A stretch of DNA of 21,073 bases from IMG/VR virus record IMGVR_UViG_3300011113_000464, positions 1 through 21,073 of that record; one strand, given 5' to 3'. Positions 1-5,865 of the stretch are shown here, piece after piece (positions within the stretch are counted from its first letter, which is position 1; the number at the start of each line of letters is the position of its first letter). This DNA is from a virus. The notes under the pieces are model-generated. The model saw nothing but the letters and a program-made list of their open reading frames with translations, had not been told where the DNA came from and searched no databases. The translations under genes and the position numbers were made by a program.

Positions 1-968
1 ATTAAGTCTGGAAGCCCAAGCTTGTCTTCCCAACAATCGAGCAAAATGACGTTCGGCTTCTCGTTTTCGTAGAAAATCCCGAGCACCACACACGCAGAAG
101 GGTCCGAATCCGACGTTTTCTTGTCCCTTGTCTGCTCCGTGAAGGCCGTATCCAAGCTCATCACGATGTGTTCCAGCGGGGGCAGCGGCTTTTTTGCTGG
201 CCAAATCTGTATCCAGTTGCGCCGGATGATGCCTTGCTCCTCCGGATTCAACACTTCCGCGTGGATTTCCTGCCTTCCAAGCGTCGTGCCCTCAAATTTG
301 AGCAACTGCTGCTGGAAAGTCGGAGCTAGATTGGCAATATTTTCGTAGGTTGAGGCTCTCGTAACGTGAACATCGGCCCCATCGCGCTCAATCAGGTCGC
401 GAATCAGCGCCTTCGGCTTCGGAGTTGTTGTAGTTACAATTCGGGGGTGCTTGCCCAAGCGCAGCGCGAACATAATCATGTCCCACGCCTCTTGGTCGTA
501 CTGCCACGCTGCCAGCTCATCGCACCACGCGCCGTGCCATTGACCACCACGAAGTCGATCTGGCGTCTCTGCGCTGATTCCTTTGATCAAACTGCCGTTC
601 TTGAGAATGATCTCCGAGAGCGAGCGGTTGTATTCCGCGACAATAGCCGGGGGCATCACGCTAATTAGCCCAGAATCCCCCTCAAAACACGTATCGCGAA
701 TGTCCGCCGAAGTGGGCGCTGACACCAACCAGCGCGTCTCCTTCTGCTGATACGCATTCCACCAAGTCCACTCCGCTGCCGTGCGCGTCTTGCCCGCACC
801 ACGACCAGCTAACAACAACCAAACGGTCCAATCGCCTTTCGGCGGAACCTGATGCTTGTGTCTTTTGGCCGACCAACGCGCATGCCAAGTCAACGCCTCC
901 AGATCCTCGGTCGGGAGCGAGGCTAACTTTTCCTCTAACGTCGCCGGTTTTTTAGCCGGTTGGTTCAT
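1..968 (-). CDS. terL: Terminase large subunit (partial, C-terminus beyond left edge)
   Basis: This is the ATPase-nuclease motor that packages phage DNA into the prohead. The first 322 residues are present and the frame is open to the window edge. Visible motifs are Walker A AGRGAGKT (54-61), Walker B AWCDEL (147-152, acidic pair D150/E151), the coupling motif TTTPKP (180-185), and the first nuclease acidic residue in SLDTAF (D273). The rest of the RNase H-like nuclease is missing only because of the edge. The start was chosen at 968 because GAGGA overlaps the stop codon of the upstream gene just before this ATG, so translation is probably coupled. Two small basic genes lie directly upstream on the same strand. 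The family assignment is firm; the subtype (Terminase_6/COG5323-like) is from memory. Confidence 0.95.
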   Translation of the reverse strand, partial: MNQPAKKPATLEEKLASLPTEDLEALTWHARWSAKRHKHQVPPKGDWTVWLLLAGRGAGKTRTAAEWTWWNAYQQKETRWLVSAPTSADIRDTCFEGDSGLISVMPPAIVAEYNRSLSEIILKNGSLIKGISAETPDRLRGGQWHGAWCDELAAWQYDQEAWDMIMFALRLGKHPRIVTTTTPKPKALIRDLIERDGADVHVTRASTYENIANLAPTFQQQLLKFEGTTLGRQEIHAEVLNPEEQGIIRRNWIQIWPAKKPLPPLEHIVMSLDTAFTEQTRDKKTSDSDPSACVVLGIFYENEKPNVILLDCWEDKLGLPDL

Positions 969-971
969 TCC

Positions 972-1205
972 TCAGCGGTAGCGCGCAGTCTTCTTGGCAA
1001 TTGACTTCGGCTGAGCGACAAACTGCTTGCCCTTGGCCTTGCCCTCGCGCTTGGCTCTTGTCGTTGCCGCGTATTCCTGCGGAGAAAGCGACTCAATCGC
1101 AGCCTTGGGCAAATACCGCTCGCCTGTCTTAGAAGACGGCTTGCCCGACTTGGTGCGCCACTCTTGCGCGGTCCAGTCCTTCAATGATTTCTGTGGTGCG
1201 CGCAT
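972..1205 (-). CDS. Small basic phage protein upstream of terL
   Basis: A 77-residue Lys/Arg-rich protein (contains KDWTAQEWRTKSGK and ends KKTARYR). It resembles small hypothetical proteins I remember next to phage terminase genes, but I know no function. A longer reading from 1277 exists. The start at 1205 is preferred because it lies 2 bases after the upstream stop and has AGGGAC just before it, while the longer form would overlap the upstream gene by about 70 bases. The repeated basic clusters suggest nucleic-acid binding, which is inference only. It belongs to the leftward packaging operon. Confidence 0.75.
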   Translation of the reverse strand: MRAPQKSLKDWTAQEWRTKSGKPSSKTGERYLPKAAIESLSPQEYAATTRAKREGKAKGKQFVAQPKSIAKKTARYR

Positions 1206-1207
1206 GA

Positions 1208-1390
1208 TTAGTCCCTGTACCCGCCGCCCTTTTCTTTGTACTTCTTGGCTAGAAGCTGTGCTTTGCGCGCACTCCATTGCCCTGCTGCGGTGCCTTGGGT
1301 GGCAGACGCTTTGATCTGATTAAAAAGCTTTTTGCGCATCTCGGGCTTCGTGTAATTGCCCGCTGCGTTTACCTTCGACTTCGTTGCCAT
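1208..1390 (-). CDS. Small basic phage protein (KSKVNAAGNYTKP type)
   Basis: A 60-residue basic protein containing KSKVNAAGNYTKPEMRKKLF and ending GGGYRD. This pattern recurs in small conserved phage proteins near packaging genes; the function is unknown. An ATG at 1408 is also in frame, but 1390 is chosen because TGGAGTG lies about 6 bases upstream of it. The first 71 bases overlap the 3' end of the leftward gene 1320-1928 in another frame. That is a larger overlap than elsewhere in the operon. Confidence 0.7.
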   Translation of the reverse strand: MATKSKVNAAGNYTKPEMRKKLFNQIKASATQGTAAGQWSARKAQLLAKKYKEKGGGYRD

Positions 1391-1928
1391 GGTCAACACT
1401 CCATACATCAGTTTGACGCTTTAATTTAGGCCATTCGCTGCCGGTGGTGAACGACTTGTCCTGCACCAGCAAATGGTTCGTAGGTTGCGCTGTAAAGCGC
1501 CCGTTGTCCAGTTTGATGAAGTAAAACTCCTTGCTCTGCTCCGGCTCCATGCTGAATCCATCCAGCATCGGGATCACGGTAAACATGTACGTCCCTAGGT
1601 GCTCCTGCTTGGAGCGTAGCCGGGTGCGTATGCGGGTCCCTTCCAGAAACGGATACTCCGTCGTGCTGAAGTGAATGCCGTAGCAATCCCAAGTCTGTGC
1701 GTCGGCGGGGTCCCAAGGGGTCCCTGTGGTTTGGTGCGCGAGTCGGTGCAGCGGGACATTGCGGTAGACGGCTCCGCATTCCAGCATCACATGACACCCC
1801 CATGTGCGTCCGGGGTGGCTGACTAGTCCAAACCACGCGACACGTAGCCAATCCGCGTTGCCGAAGGTGTGGGGCTCTACGTAGCAGTAAGTGTGCCGGG
1901 GGAGGGGCCCCGCGCCTGTGTGTAGCAT
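1320..1928 (-). CDS. Conserved phage hypothetical protein (packaging-adjacent)
   Basis: About 202 residues from the ATG at 1928. The body is rich in Trp, Cys and His (PHTFGNADWLRVAWFG, WGCHVMLECGAVYRNVPLH, AQTWDCYG, FTVIPMLDGFS, NGRFTAQPTNH), a set I recognise from conserved hypothetical proteins of environmental phages. No catalytic motif can be assigned. The frame stays open upstream to 2246, but that extension is low-complexity Gly/Ala/Trp/Arg translated from a GC-rich repeat, so it is probably not coding. The true start is uncertain because no strong ribosome-binding site precedes 1928. The C-terminus overlaps the next gene. Confidence 0.7.
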   Translation of the reverse strand: MLHTGAGPLPRHTYCYVEPHTFGNADWLRVAWFGLVSHPGRTWGCHVMLECGAVYRNVPLHRLAHQTTGTPWDPADAQTWDCYGIHFSTTEYPFLEGTRIRTRLRSKQEHLGTYMFTVIPMLDGFSMEPEQSKEFYFIKLDNGRFTAQPTNHLLVQDKSFTTGSEWPKLKRQTDVWSVDHGNEVEGKRSGQLHEARDAQKAF

Positions 1929-1950
1929 TTGCGCATAGTAGCACAAGCCG

Positions 1951-2009
1951 GTAGGGGTCCCTAAAATTGCGCTGGGTGCGGGGAGTGAATACCGCAGATG
2001 GGACCCTAC
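1951..2009. repeat. Inverted repeat around GGGWCCC motifs
   Basis: GTAGGGGTCCC (1951-1961) is mirrored by GGGACCCTAC (2000-2009), a near-perfect inverted repeat with a one-base bulge and 38 bases between the arms. More GGGTCC motifs occur nearby (around 1635, 1708 and 1718). It lies just upstream of the likely start of the leftward gene ending at 1320, so an operator or mRNA leader structure is possible. The function is unknown. Confidence 0.4.
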
Positions 2010-2013
2010 CCAC

Positions 2014-2239
2014 CCCGCGTCAAATCGCGTGCCCGCCCGCCCGCCTGTGGTCGTTCGCGTCCGCCCGATTGGCCGGACAGGGACCCGGACGCCACGCCAG
2101 CGCACGCCACGCATGCCAGCGCCAGCCAGCCAGCGACCCGCCCGCCCGCCAGCCAGCCGGACGCCAGCCGGTAAACAATCCGCGCGCCAGCCAGCCAGCC
2201 AGCGCCACGAGCGGCCAGCCACGCCACCGGGACATGCCC
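2014..2239. repeat. GC-rich CCAG/CCAGC and CCCG simple-repeat tract
   Basis: A low-complexity, cytosine-rich tract on the + strand made of repeated CCAG, CCAGC and CCCG units (for example CCAGCCAGCCAG near 2193 and CCCGCCCGCC near 2137). Because the repeat unit leaves several frames open, it produces Pro/Arg/Ala-rich or Gly/Trp/Arg-rich open frames on both strands; I do not call these genes. It separates the leftward packaging genes from the rightward cassette beginning near 2240. Confidence 0.7.
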
Positions 2240-2251
2240 TAAACAATCCGC
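2172..2251 (+). repeat. 12-bp direct repeat TAAACAATCCGC, two copies
   Basis: TAAACAATCCGC occurs at 2172-2183 and 2240-2251, 68 bases apart. The core CAATCCGCTTG of the second copy also occurs inside the promoter spacer at 4618-4628. The second copy sits just upstream of the rightward cassette and may belong to its promoter (TATGTA follows at 2260), but a matching -35 box is not clear. Confidence 0.45.
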
Positions 2252-2306
2252 TTGCGCACTATGTAAAAAACCGGCGATAATTCTCAGGCGGGCATTGTGT
2301 CCGCGA

Positions 2307-2334
2307 AAACTACGGAACCCCAAACGATGCAAAC
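2307..2334 (+). repeat. Duplicated 28-bp leader/start region, copy 1
   Basis: Identical over 28 bases to 2533-2560. It includes ACGGAACCCC and the ATG (2327) plus the next two codons of the first cassette gene, so both genes begin Met-Gln-Thr. Perfect identity between two leaders with unrelated downstream genes suggests a duplicated translation-initiation cassette. Confidence 0.85.
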
Positions 2335-2521
2335 GAAACTCACTGAAATGGAATTGAGAAAAGCGGCCTTATATCTGCGCGTGCAAGCGGCTGAGCTGTT
2401 AGAGCACGCGGAGAAAACCGGTTCAGTAAGCTCACGTGATAAATCACGCGAATTGTGTGACATCGCGGAAAAGCTTGACACAATGCGCGCCGAGCTTGTC
2501 GCAAGCTTTGATGCGAACTAA
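2327..2521 (+). CDS. Small hypothetical protein, first gene of the rightward cassette
   Basis: A 64-residue, largely helical and charged protein (contains ELRKAALYLRVQAAELLEHA and ends VASFDAN). Not recognised. The ATG at 2327 is chosen because it lies at the same place in the duplicated leader as the start of the next gene. An in-frame GTG at 2297 would add ten residues encoded by the leader. The weak Shine-Dalgarno GGAA lies about 10 bases upstream. It is the first of three rightward genes placed between leftward packaging genes. Confidence 0.6.
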   Translation: MQTKLTEMELRKAALYLRVQAAELLEHAEKTGSVSSRDKSRELCDIAEKLDTMRAELVASFDAN

Positions 2522-2532
2522 ACCTAACCCCC

Positions 2533-2560
2533 AAACTACGGAACCCCAAACGATGCAAAC
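2533..2560 (+). repeat. Duplicated 28-bp leader/start region, copy 2
   Basis: Second perfect copy of the sequence at 2307-2334. It contains the ATG (2553) of the DUF7227-like gene. Only 11 bases separate it from the stop of the preceding gene. Confidence 0.85.
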
Positions 2561-3266
2561 TCAAAATATTTCCATCCGATATTTCGTGCATTTTGTGGCC
2601 GTGTCATCGAACCAAAAAATCGGACCAATTCCCGCCACCACGAGCACGGAGAAATTCTGCCCGGTCGCATGTCCGCTTAATCGCGCGAATGCGGGCGGCT
2701 GTTATGCGGACTACGGTCCGCAGGCTATCCACTGGAAAAAAGTAACAGCCGGCGAGCGTGGCGCGGATTGGTCCACGCTGTGCGACAAGGTGCGCGCGTT
2801 ACCGCGTGGCCAATTGTGGCGACATAACGTGTCCGGCGATCTGCCCTCAGTGGACCGAACGCATATTGACGCCGAAAAGCTTGCCGAGCTGGTAGCGGCG
2901 AATCGCGGACGGAATGGGTTCACGTATACGCACTACGACCCGAGCGTGCCCGGTAACGCGGACGCAATCCGCGCGGCAAACGCGGGCGGGTTCACTGTTA
3001 ACCTGTCCGGAAACAATCTAGAGCACGCGGACCAATTGGCGGACACTGGCGCGGGCCCGGTCGTCGTCGTTCTACCGGCGGACGCACCACGCAAGCTCCG
3101 GACGCCAGCCGGTCGCAAAGTGTACGCATGCCCGGCTGAAGTATCGGACCGCGTGAGCTGTGCGACATGCAAGCTGTGCGCGCGTCAAGATCGTGGTGGC
3201 GTAATTATCGGTTTCCACGCTCACGGGACCGGCAAGCGTAAAGCTGACGCAATCGCGCGCCAGTAA
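2553..3266 (+). CDS. Cysteine-rich phage protein, DUF7227-like
   Basis: A 237-residue protein with two cysteine groups: C36, C40, C50 near the N-terminus (FCPVAC and GGCYADYG) and C193, C203, C206, C209 near the C-terminus (SCATCKLCARQDR). Between them is LWRHNVSGDLP (88-98), followed by alternating strands and helices (NGFTYTHYDP, GGFTVNLSGNN, GPVVVVLPADAP). I recognise the pattern from phage and plasmid proteins I believe are filed as DUF7227; the RHxxGD-type motif also recalls phage Gp88-like proteins. The cysteine spacing suggests a metal or Fe-S site, and the strand/helix alternation a barrel-like enzyme; both are inference. The start is set by the duplicated leader; an upstream in-frame ATG at 2511 is less likely. 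Confidence 0.75.
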   Translation: MQTQNISIRYFVHFVAVSSNQKIGPIPATTSTEKFCPVACPLNRANAGGCYADYGPQAIHWKKVTAGERGADWSTLCDKVRALPRGQLWRHNVSGDLPSVDRTHIDAEKLAELVAANRGRNGFTYTHYDPSVPGNADAIRAANAGGFTVNLSGNNLEHADQLADTGAGPVVVVLPADAPRKLRTPAGRKVYACPAEVSDRVSCATCKLCARQDRGGVIIGFHAHGTGKRKADAIARQ

Positions 3267-3279
3267 GCTTGCAGCTTCT

Positions 3280-3304
3280 AGGGTGCCCGCCCATGGGGCG
3301 CCCT
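3280..3304 (+). other. Intergenic RNA hairpin
   Basis: AGGGTGCC (3280-3287) can pair with GGCGCCCT (3297-3304), with one G-U pair and a 9-base loop, just after the DUF7227-like gene. No T tract follows, so it is not a standard intrinsic terminator. It could stabilise the upstream mRNA end. Confidence 0.35.
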
Positions 3305-3344
3305 ATGGGGTGCAATCTTGCGCCGATACTCTGGAGCACATCAC

Positions 3345-3560
3345 ATGCCCGCACGTGTCCGCACTGGTGGCCGGTACATTTTCCAGCCGGTACCAATTGA
3401 CCGTTACGACCCGAAAACGACCCTAAAAGCTGGCGAGCTGGTCCGCGTAGTCCGCCCGCACGGGTGCCCGCCAGCCGGGACAATGGGACATTGCCACGTA
3501 GCCGATATGTCCGGCCAATTTCGTGGGCTGGTCCACTGTAATTCCCTAGTCCGCCCCTAG
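3345..3560 (+). CDS. Small conserved phage hypothetical protein
   Basis: A 71-residue protein beginning MPARVRTGGRYIFQPVP, with KAGELVRVVRPHGCPPAG and MGHCHVADMSGQFRGLVHC. The GELVRVV and GHCHVxD parts suggest a small SH3-like beta barrel; I have seen similar hypothetical proteins in phages but know no function. The ATG at 3345 is chosen over the in-frame ATG at 3318 because GGAG lies 9 bases upstream. It is the last gene of the rightward cassette, and its stop codon lies inside the terminator stem. Confidence 0.7.
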   Translation: MPARVRTGGRYIFQPVPIDRYDPKTTLKAGELVRVVRPHGCPPAGTMGHCHVADMSGQFRGLVHCNSLVRP

Positions 3561-3578
3561 TCGGTCGCGACTAGTTTT
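3557..3578 (+). terminator. Intrinsic terminator of the rightward cassette
   Basis: Perfect 7-bp stem CTAGTCG (3557-3563), loop GTCG, CGACTAG (3568-3574), followed by TTTT. It overlaps the TAG stop of the preceding gene and closes the cassette before the convergent terS-like gene. Confidence 0.8.
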
Positions 3579-3727
3579 CGCGCGGGTCGCGCACCCGCCA
3601 CGGGTCCGGCTGGCCGCTTGAAGCTGGAGGGCGCACGCTCGCACGCTCGCCGTCAGCCCCCTGTTTTCGACCCCCGTTCGCTCGGGGCCGGTCGGATTTT
3701 GCCCCGTGGCCGTTTGATTAAATCCCG
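3579..3727. other. Convergent intergenic region, no gene seen
   Basis: About 150 bases without a supported gene between the cassette terminator and the terS-like gene. It contains a short tandem GCACGCTC repeat near 3631 and a CCCCG/CGGGG hairpin near 3676-3691 that lacks a clear T tract in either direction. Confidence 0.5.
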
Positions 3728-3758
3728 CTAATCGATTGGACCTAATCGTTTGGACCTA
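3728..3758. repeat. Tandem 14-bp repeat at the 3' end of the terS-like gene
   Basis: CTAATCGATTGGAC (3728-3741) and CTAATCGTTTGGAC (3742-3755) differ at one base and are followed by CTA of a partial third unit, which is also the stop codon of the leftward gene. Its place next to a small-terminase gene makes a protein-binding role possible; this is not shown. Confidence 0.6.
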
Positions 3759-4298
3759 CTTTTCGGGCTCGGGCTCGGCGTCGATTGTGATGCCTTTTTG
3801 GATTAGCCCGGCCAATTCGGACACGAGCTCACCCCGATGGTGGACGACTTCCACGTTGGCATTCATGTCCACCTGTTGCCGGTCGGACCAGCCCAGCCGC
3901 GTTTTCGTCAGCCAGATCGCGGCGGTGTCGCTGCCTGCGATGGCCCGCTGGGCTAAGCTGCCGACGACCTCGGCCATGATGTTGGTCCGGCCATGGGTCA
4001 TTTCCTCGTGGTAATGCTCGGCCAGTGTTTCCGGGCTGATTTTCAGCGCGGCGCACACCTGTTCGCGCGGGAATCCTGCGAGCGCCATCGTGGCCACTGA
4101 GCGCGCCAGTATCGGGTCGGGGTGCGATTTGCGTGCGCGAGTGTCTTTTACTTGTTGTACGGACAGTTCGCGTTTGGACTCTTCCGGTGCCACTTTCGGA
4201 CGACCTCGCCCGCGCTTCTGGACCGGTTTTTCTGCGACTTCAGTTTGTTCCACGAGTCCCTCTCGACGGCTCGTTGCCTGTGGCAAATCTACAACCAT
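3756..4298 (-). CDS. terS: Putative terminase small subunit / DNA-binding packaging protein
   Basis: A 180-residue protein. It has a basic KRGRGRPK stretch (28-35) that matches the AT-hook type, then a helix-turn-helix-like segment (LAGFPREQVCAALKISPETL, 73-92), then AAIWLTKTRLGW (126-137). In phages the HTH plus a xxWLKTRxGW tail is typical of proteins annotated as small terminase or terminase-associated DNA-binding subunits, which select the packaging site. No strong ribosome-binding site precedes the ATG, so the start is less sure. It is transcribed leftward like terL but is separated from it by about 2.8 kb holding other genes. It could instead be a related HTH regulator. Confidence 0.65.
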   Translation of the reverse strand: MVVDLPQATSRREGLVEQTEVAEKPVQKRGRGRPKVAPEESKRELSVQQVKDTRARKSHPDPILARSVATMALAGFPREQVCAALKISPETLAEHYHEEMTHGRTNIMAEVVGSLAQRAIAGSDTAAIWLTKTRLGWSDRQQVDMNANVEVVHHRGELVSELAGLIQKGITIDAEPEPEK

Positions 4299-4608
4299 CT
4301 GCTGGTCGTCACAAGCGCCGCGAATACTTCCTTTTGAACTAATTGAACTAATTATGTCTCATTTTTACCACACCCCTTCGTAAGCCATTGATCTACAAGG
4401 AGTAGAGTATATATATATATTATTTTTTATTATTATATTTCTTTCTATACTCTCTCTTGTCTACTTTCCCTGACACCCCTCCCCCTTCGCTTCTATCATA
4501 AGAAATAATTAAATAATTGAAGAAATTCCCAAAGTCTTGATCTACAAAGCAATTTTCAAAAACAGCCCGAAACAGGGGTAAGAAAAAATAAGAAGTTATT
4601 CCACCCCC
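4299..4608. other. AT-rich and pyrimidine-rich divergent intergenic region (candidate origin or packaging site)
   Basis: About 310 bases without a convincing gene, between the leftward terS-like gene and the rightward operon. It holds a tandem GAACTAATT pair (4336-4353), an uninterrupted 33-base A/T tract (4408-4440), a pyrimidine-rich top strand to about 4495, and TTGATCTACAA at 4388-4398 and again at 4537-4547. This composition is unlike the rest of the window. Both an origin and a pac/cos region would fit; there is no direct proof of either. Confidence 0.55.
4388..4547 (+). repeat. 11-bp direct repeat TTGATCTACAA, two copies
   Basis: Exact copies at 4388-4398 and 4537-4547 flank the A/T tract and pyrimidine-rich stretch. 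They may be protein-binding sites. Confidence 0.6.
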
Positions 4609-4637
4609 TTGCATGCGCAATCCGCTTGTGCTGTAAT
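4605..4637 (+). promoter_or_regulatory. sigma70-type promoter with CCCCTTGCA core
   Basis: -35 TTGCAT (4609-4614), 17-base spacer, -10 TGTAAT (4632-4637). CCCC directly precedes the -35 box, and the spacer contains CAATCCGCTTG (4618-4628). CACCCCCTTG (4602-4611) is the exact reverse complement of 15836-15845. It drives the rightward genes starting at 4672. Confidence 0.65.
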
Positions 4638-4671
4638 GCGCTCGACCCTTAACCCAAACGAGGCCCAAACC

Positions 4672-4896
4672 ATGAAACAGCTTCAACTTGCCATGTCCCC
4701 TGCCAACAGCCGCTGGTATCGCGTTTCAACGACCCAGATGCGCTACTTCCCCATCAACCGCCTCGACGCCATCGAACTGCTACGTTCTGGCAAAGCCCGC
4801 GAGGTGCCCTATCTGCCGTTCTCCCGGCCAGACCTGTATGACGCTTACCGGGTCGCCCAGAGCGCCATCCAGAAGGCCACGGGAGGTGCGCCGTGA
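4672..4896 (+). CDS. Small hypothetical phage protein
   Basis: A 74-residue protein containing SRWYRVSTTQMRYFPINRL and FSRPDLYDAYRVAQSAI. Not recognised. An in-frame ATG lies at 4609, but that overlaps the promoter. The ATG at 4672 has GAGG 8 bases upstream within the recurring leader AACGAGG, which also precedes the genes at 7413 and 15895. Its stop overlaps the GTG of the next gene. Confidence 0.65.
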   Translation: MKQLQLAMSPANSRWYRVSTTQMRYFPINRLDAIELLRSGKAREVPYLPFSRPDLYDAYRVAQSAIQKATGGAP

Positions 4897-5099
4897 GCCG
4901 CGTCACGGACCGGGAGGTCGATGCGCTGGTCGATGCGGTCGCCGCCGAGGCTTTGCGTCTGCTAAATCAGCCAAATTCGATTGGACTGCCTGAATCGGTC
5001 CGCCTCGACATGGCCATCACCATGGCTTACGAGCGGCTCTCAGCTCTTCCTTCAGACGAACTGGACGCGGCCATTGAGGCCCGATTGGGGGTCGCATGA
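4893..5099 (+). CDS. Small hypothetical phage protein
   Basis: A 68-residue acidic, helical protein (REVDALVDAVAAEALRLL, then VRLDMAITMAYERLSAL). Not recognised. It starts at a GTG that overlaps the previous stop (GTGA), with GGGAGG 6 bases upstream, and ends in an ATGA overlap with the next gene. It is therefore translated as part of a four-gene coupled chain ending in the methyltransferase. Confidence 0.65.
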   Translation: MSRVTDREVDALVDAVAAEALRLLNQPNSIGLPESVRLDMAITMAYERLSALPSDELDAAIEARLGVA

Positions 5100-5239
5100 G
5101 CGTCCCTGAGCTGATTCCGCCGCCTGACCCGAGGCGCACCCAGACTACCAAACAGGTCCTCGCAGAGGACCGCAGGACGCTTTCTAAGCTGCGGCAAGCC
5201 CGCAAAATTCAACAAGCCAGAGAGAGGACACGAAAATGA
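5096..5239 (+). CDS. Very small basic protein in the coupled chain
   Basis: A 47-residue protein beginning MSVPELIPPPDPRRTQ and ending ARKIQQARERTRK: a Pro-rich start and a strongly basic helical tail. Not recognised. It is supported by exact ATGA overlaps with both neighbours and by filling what would otherwise be a gap in the chain. The basic tail could bind nucleic acid (inference). Confidence 0.6.
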   Translation: MSVPELIPPPDPRRTQTTKQVLAEDRRTLSKLRQARKIQQARERTRK

Positions 5240-5865
5240 ATCCGATCAACATCAACCGAAAAACGCTATCAGAAATCATCTGGAAGCAGATTGAAGGCCG
5301 AGGGCGTGGGCTCGGCGACTTGTTCAGGAAGCTGGACGAGCTGCGCGAAGAGGCCGATTACAACACCGGCTCGCTGGATAAGCGTGACGTAGAGGACTTG
5401 CAGGATGTGGTCTTCCACTTTGGACCGAAAACGGTCGCGGAGGTGGGTACGTTCATTGGCCGGAGCACCATGGCGATAGCGCATTCGATGGACGAGGGCG
5501 GGACGATTTATACCTGCGATGTGTCCAACGACATCAAGCTGCCAGAAGTAACGGGCGGCAAGATTGTGCAGTATCCGAAGAAGTCATCCACCGATATGTT
5601 TGAGGACTTGTTGAAGCAAAAAGTTAAGGTGGACTTGTTTTATATCGACGGTCGATTGAGCCCGAAAGATATTAGGTTGATACAAGAACTAATGCACAAC
5701 AAGACGGTATTGGTTCTGGACGATTTCGAGGGCGTCGAAAAGGGCGTCGGCAACGCGATGCTGCTCATGCAGCACCTGACAGGCTACGCGCTGATTTATC
5801 CCCGGTGGAATGGTAAGACGGCGATTCTGATGCCGGGGTCGTTGCTGCAATTTACCGCGCAATGA
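5236..5865 (+). CDS. Class I SAM-dependent methyltransferase-like protein
   Basis: A 209-residue protein with a Rossmann methyltransferase pattern: glycine-rich motif VAEVGTFIGRST (67-78), acidic end of strand 2 (YTCDVSN, D95), and VDLFYIDGR (132-140) followed by VLVLDDFEG (158-166). This resembles the Methyltransf_24/O-methyltransferase group acting on small molecules or sugars rather than DNA methylases, as no DPPY or PC motif is present. It is the last gene of the coupled set from 4672 and starts at an ATGA overlap. The substrate is unknown. It may work with the sugar-modifying genes at 8424-12156. Confidence 0.75.
   Translation: MNPININRKTLSEIIWKQIEGRGRGLGDLFRKLDELREEADYNTGSLDKRDVEDLQDVVFHFGPKTVAEVGTFIGRSTMAIAHSMDEGGTIYTCDVSNDIKLPEVTGGKIVQYPKKSSTDMFEDLLKQKVKVDLFYIDGRLSPKDIRLIQELMHNKTVLVLDDFEGVEKGVGNAMLLMQHLTGYALIYPRWNGKTAILMPGSLLQFTAQ

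Noticed and set aside
366-668. Rightward frame of 100 codons
   Set aside because: Antisense to the terL ATPase motifs.
1426-2013. Leftward frame of 195 codons
   Set aside because: It overlaps the conserved gene 1320-1928 in another frame and is rich in Arg, His and Pro without motifs.
1967-2332. Pro/Arg-rich and Gly/Trp-rich open frames on both strands
   Set aside because: They are translations of the CCAG/CCCG simple repeat, which lacks stop codons in several frames.
3676-3691. CCCCG/CGGGG hairpin as a terminator for the leftward terS-like gene
   Set aside because: No T-rich stretch follows it in the leftward direction, so the call would be weak.
4090-4383. Rightward open frames antisense to the terS-like gene
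   Set aside because: No ribosome-binding site, no domain, and wholly antisense to a gene with a clear HTH pattern.
4420-4686. Leftward frame of 88 codons in the AT-rich region
   Set aside because: It crosses the promoter and the low-complexity tract, and the composition (Lys/Asn/Tyr-rich tail) follows the base bias.
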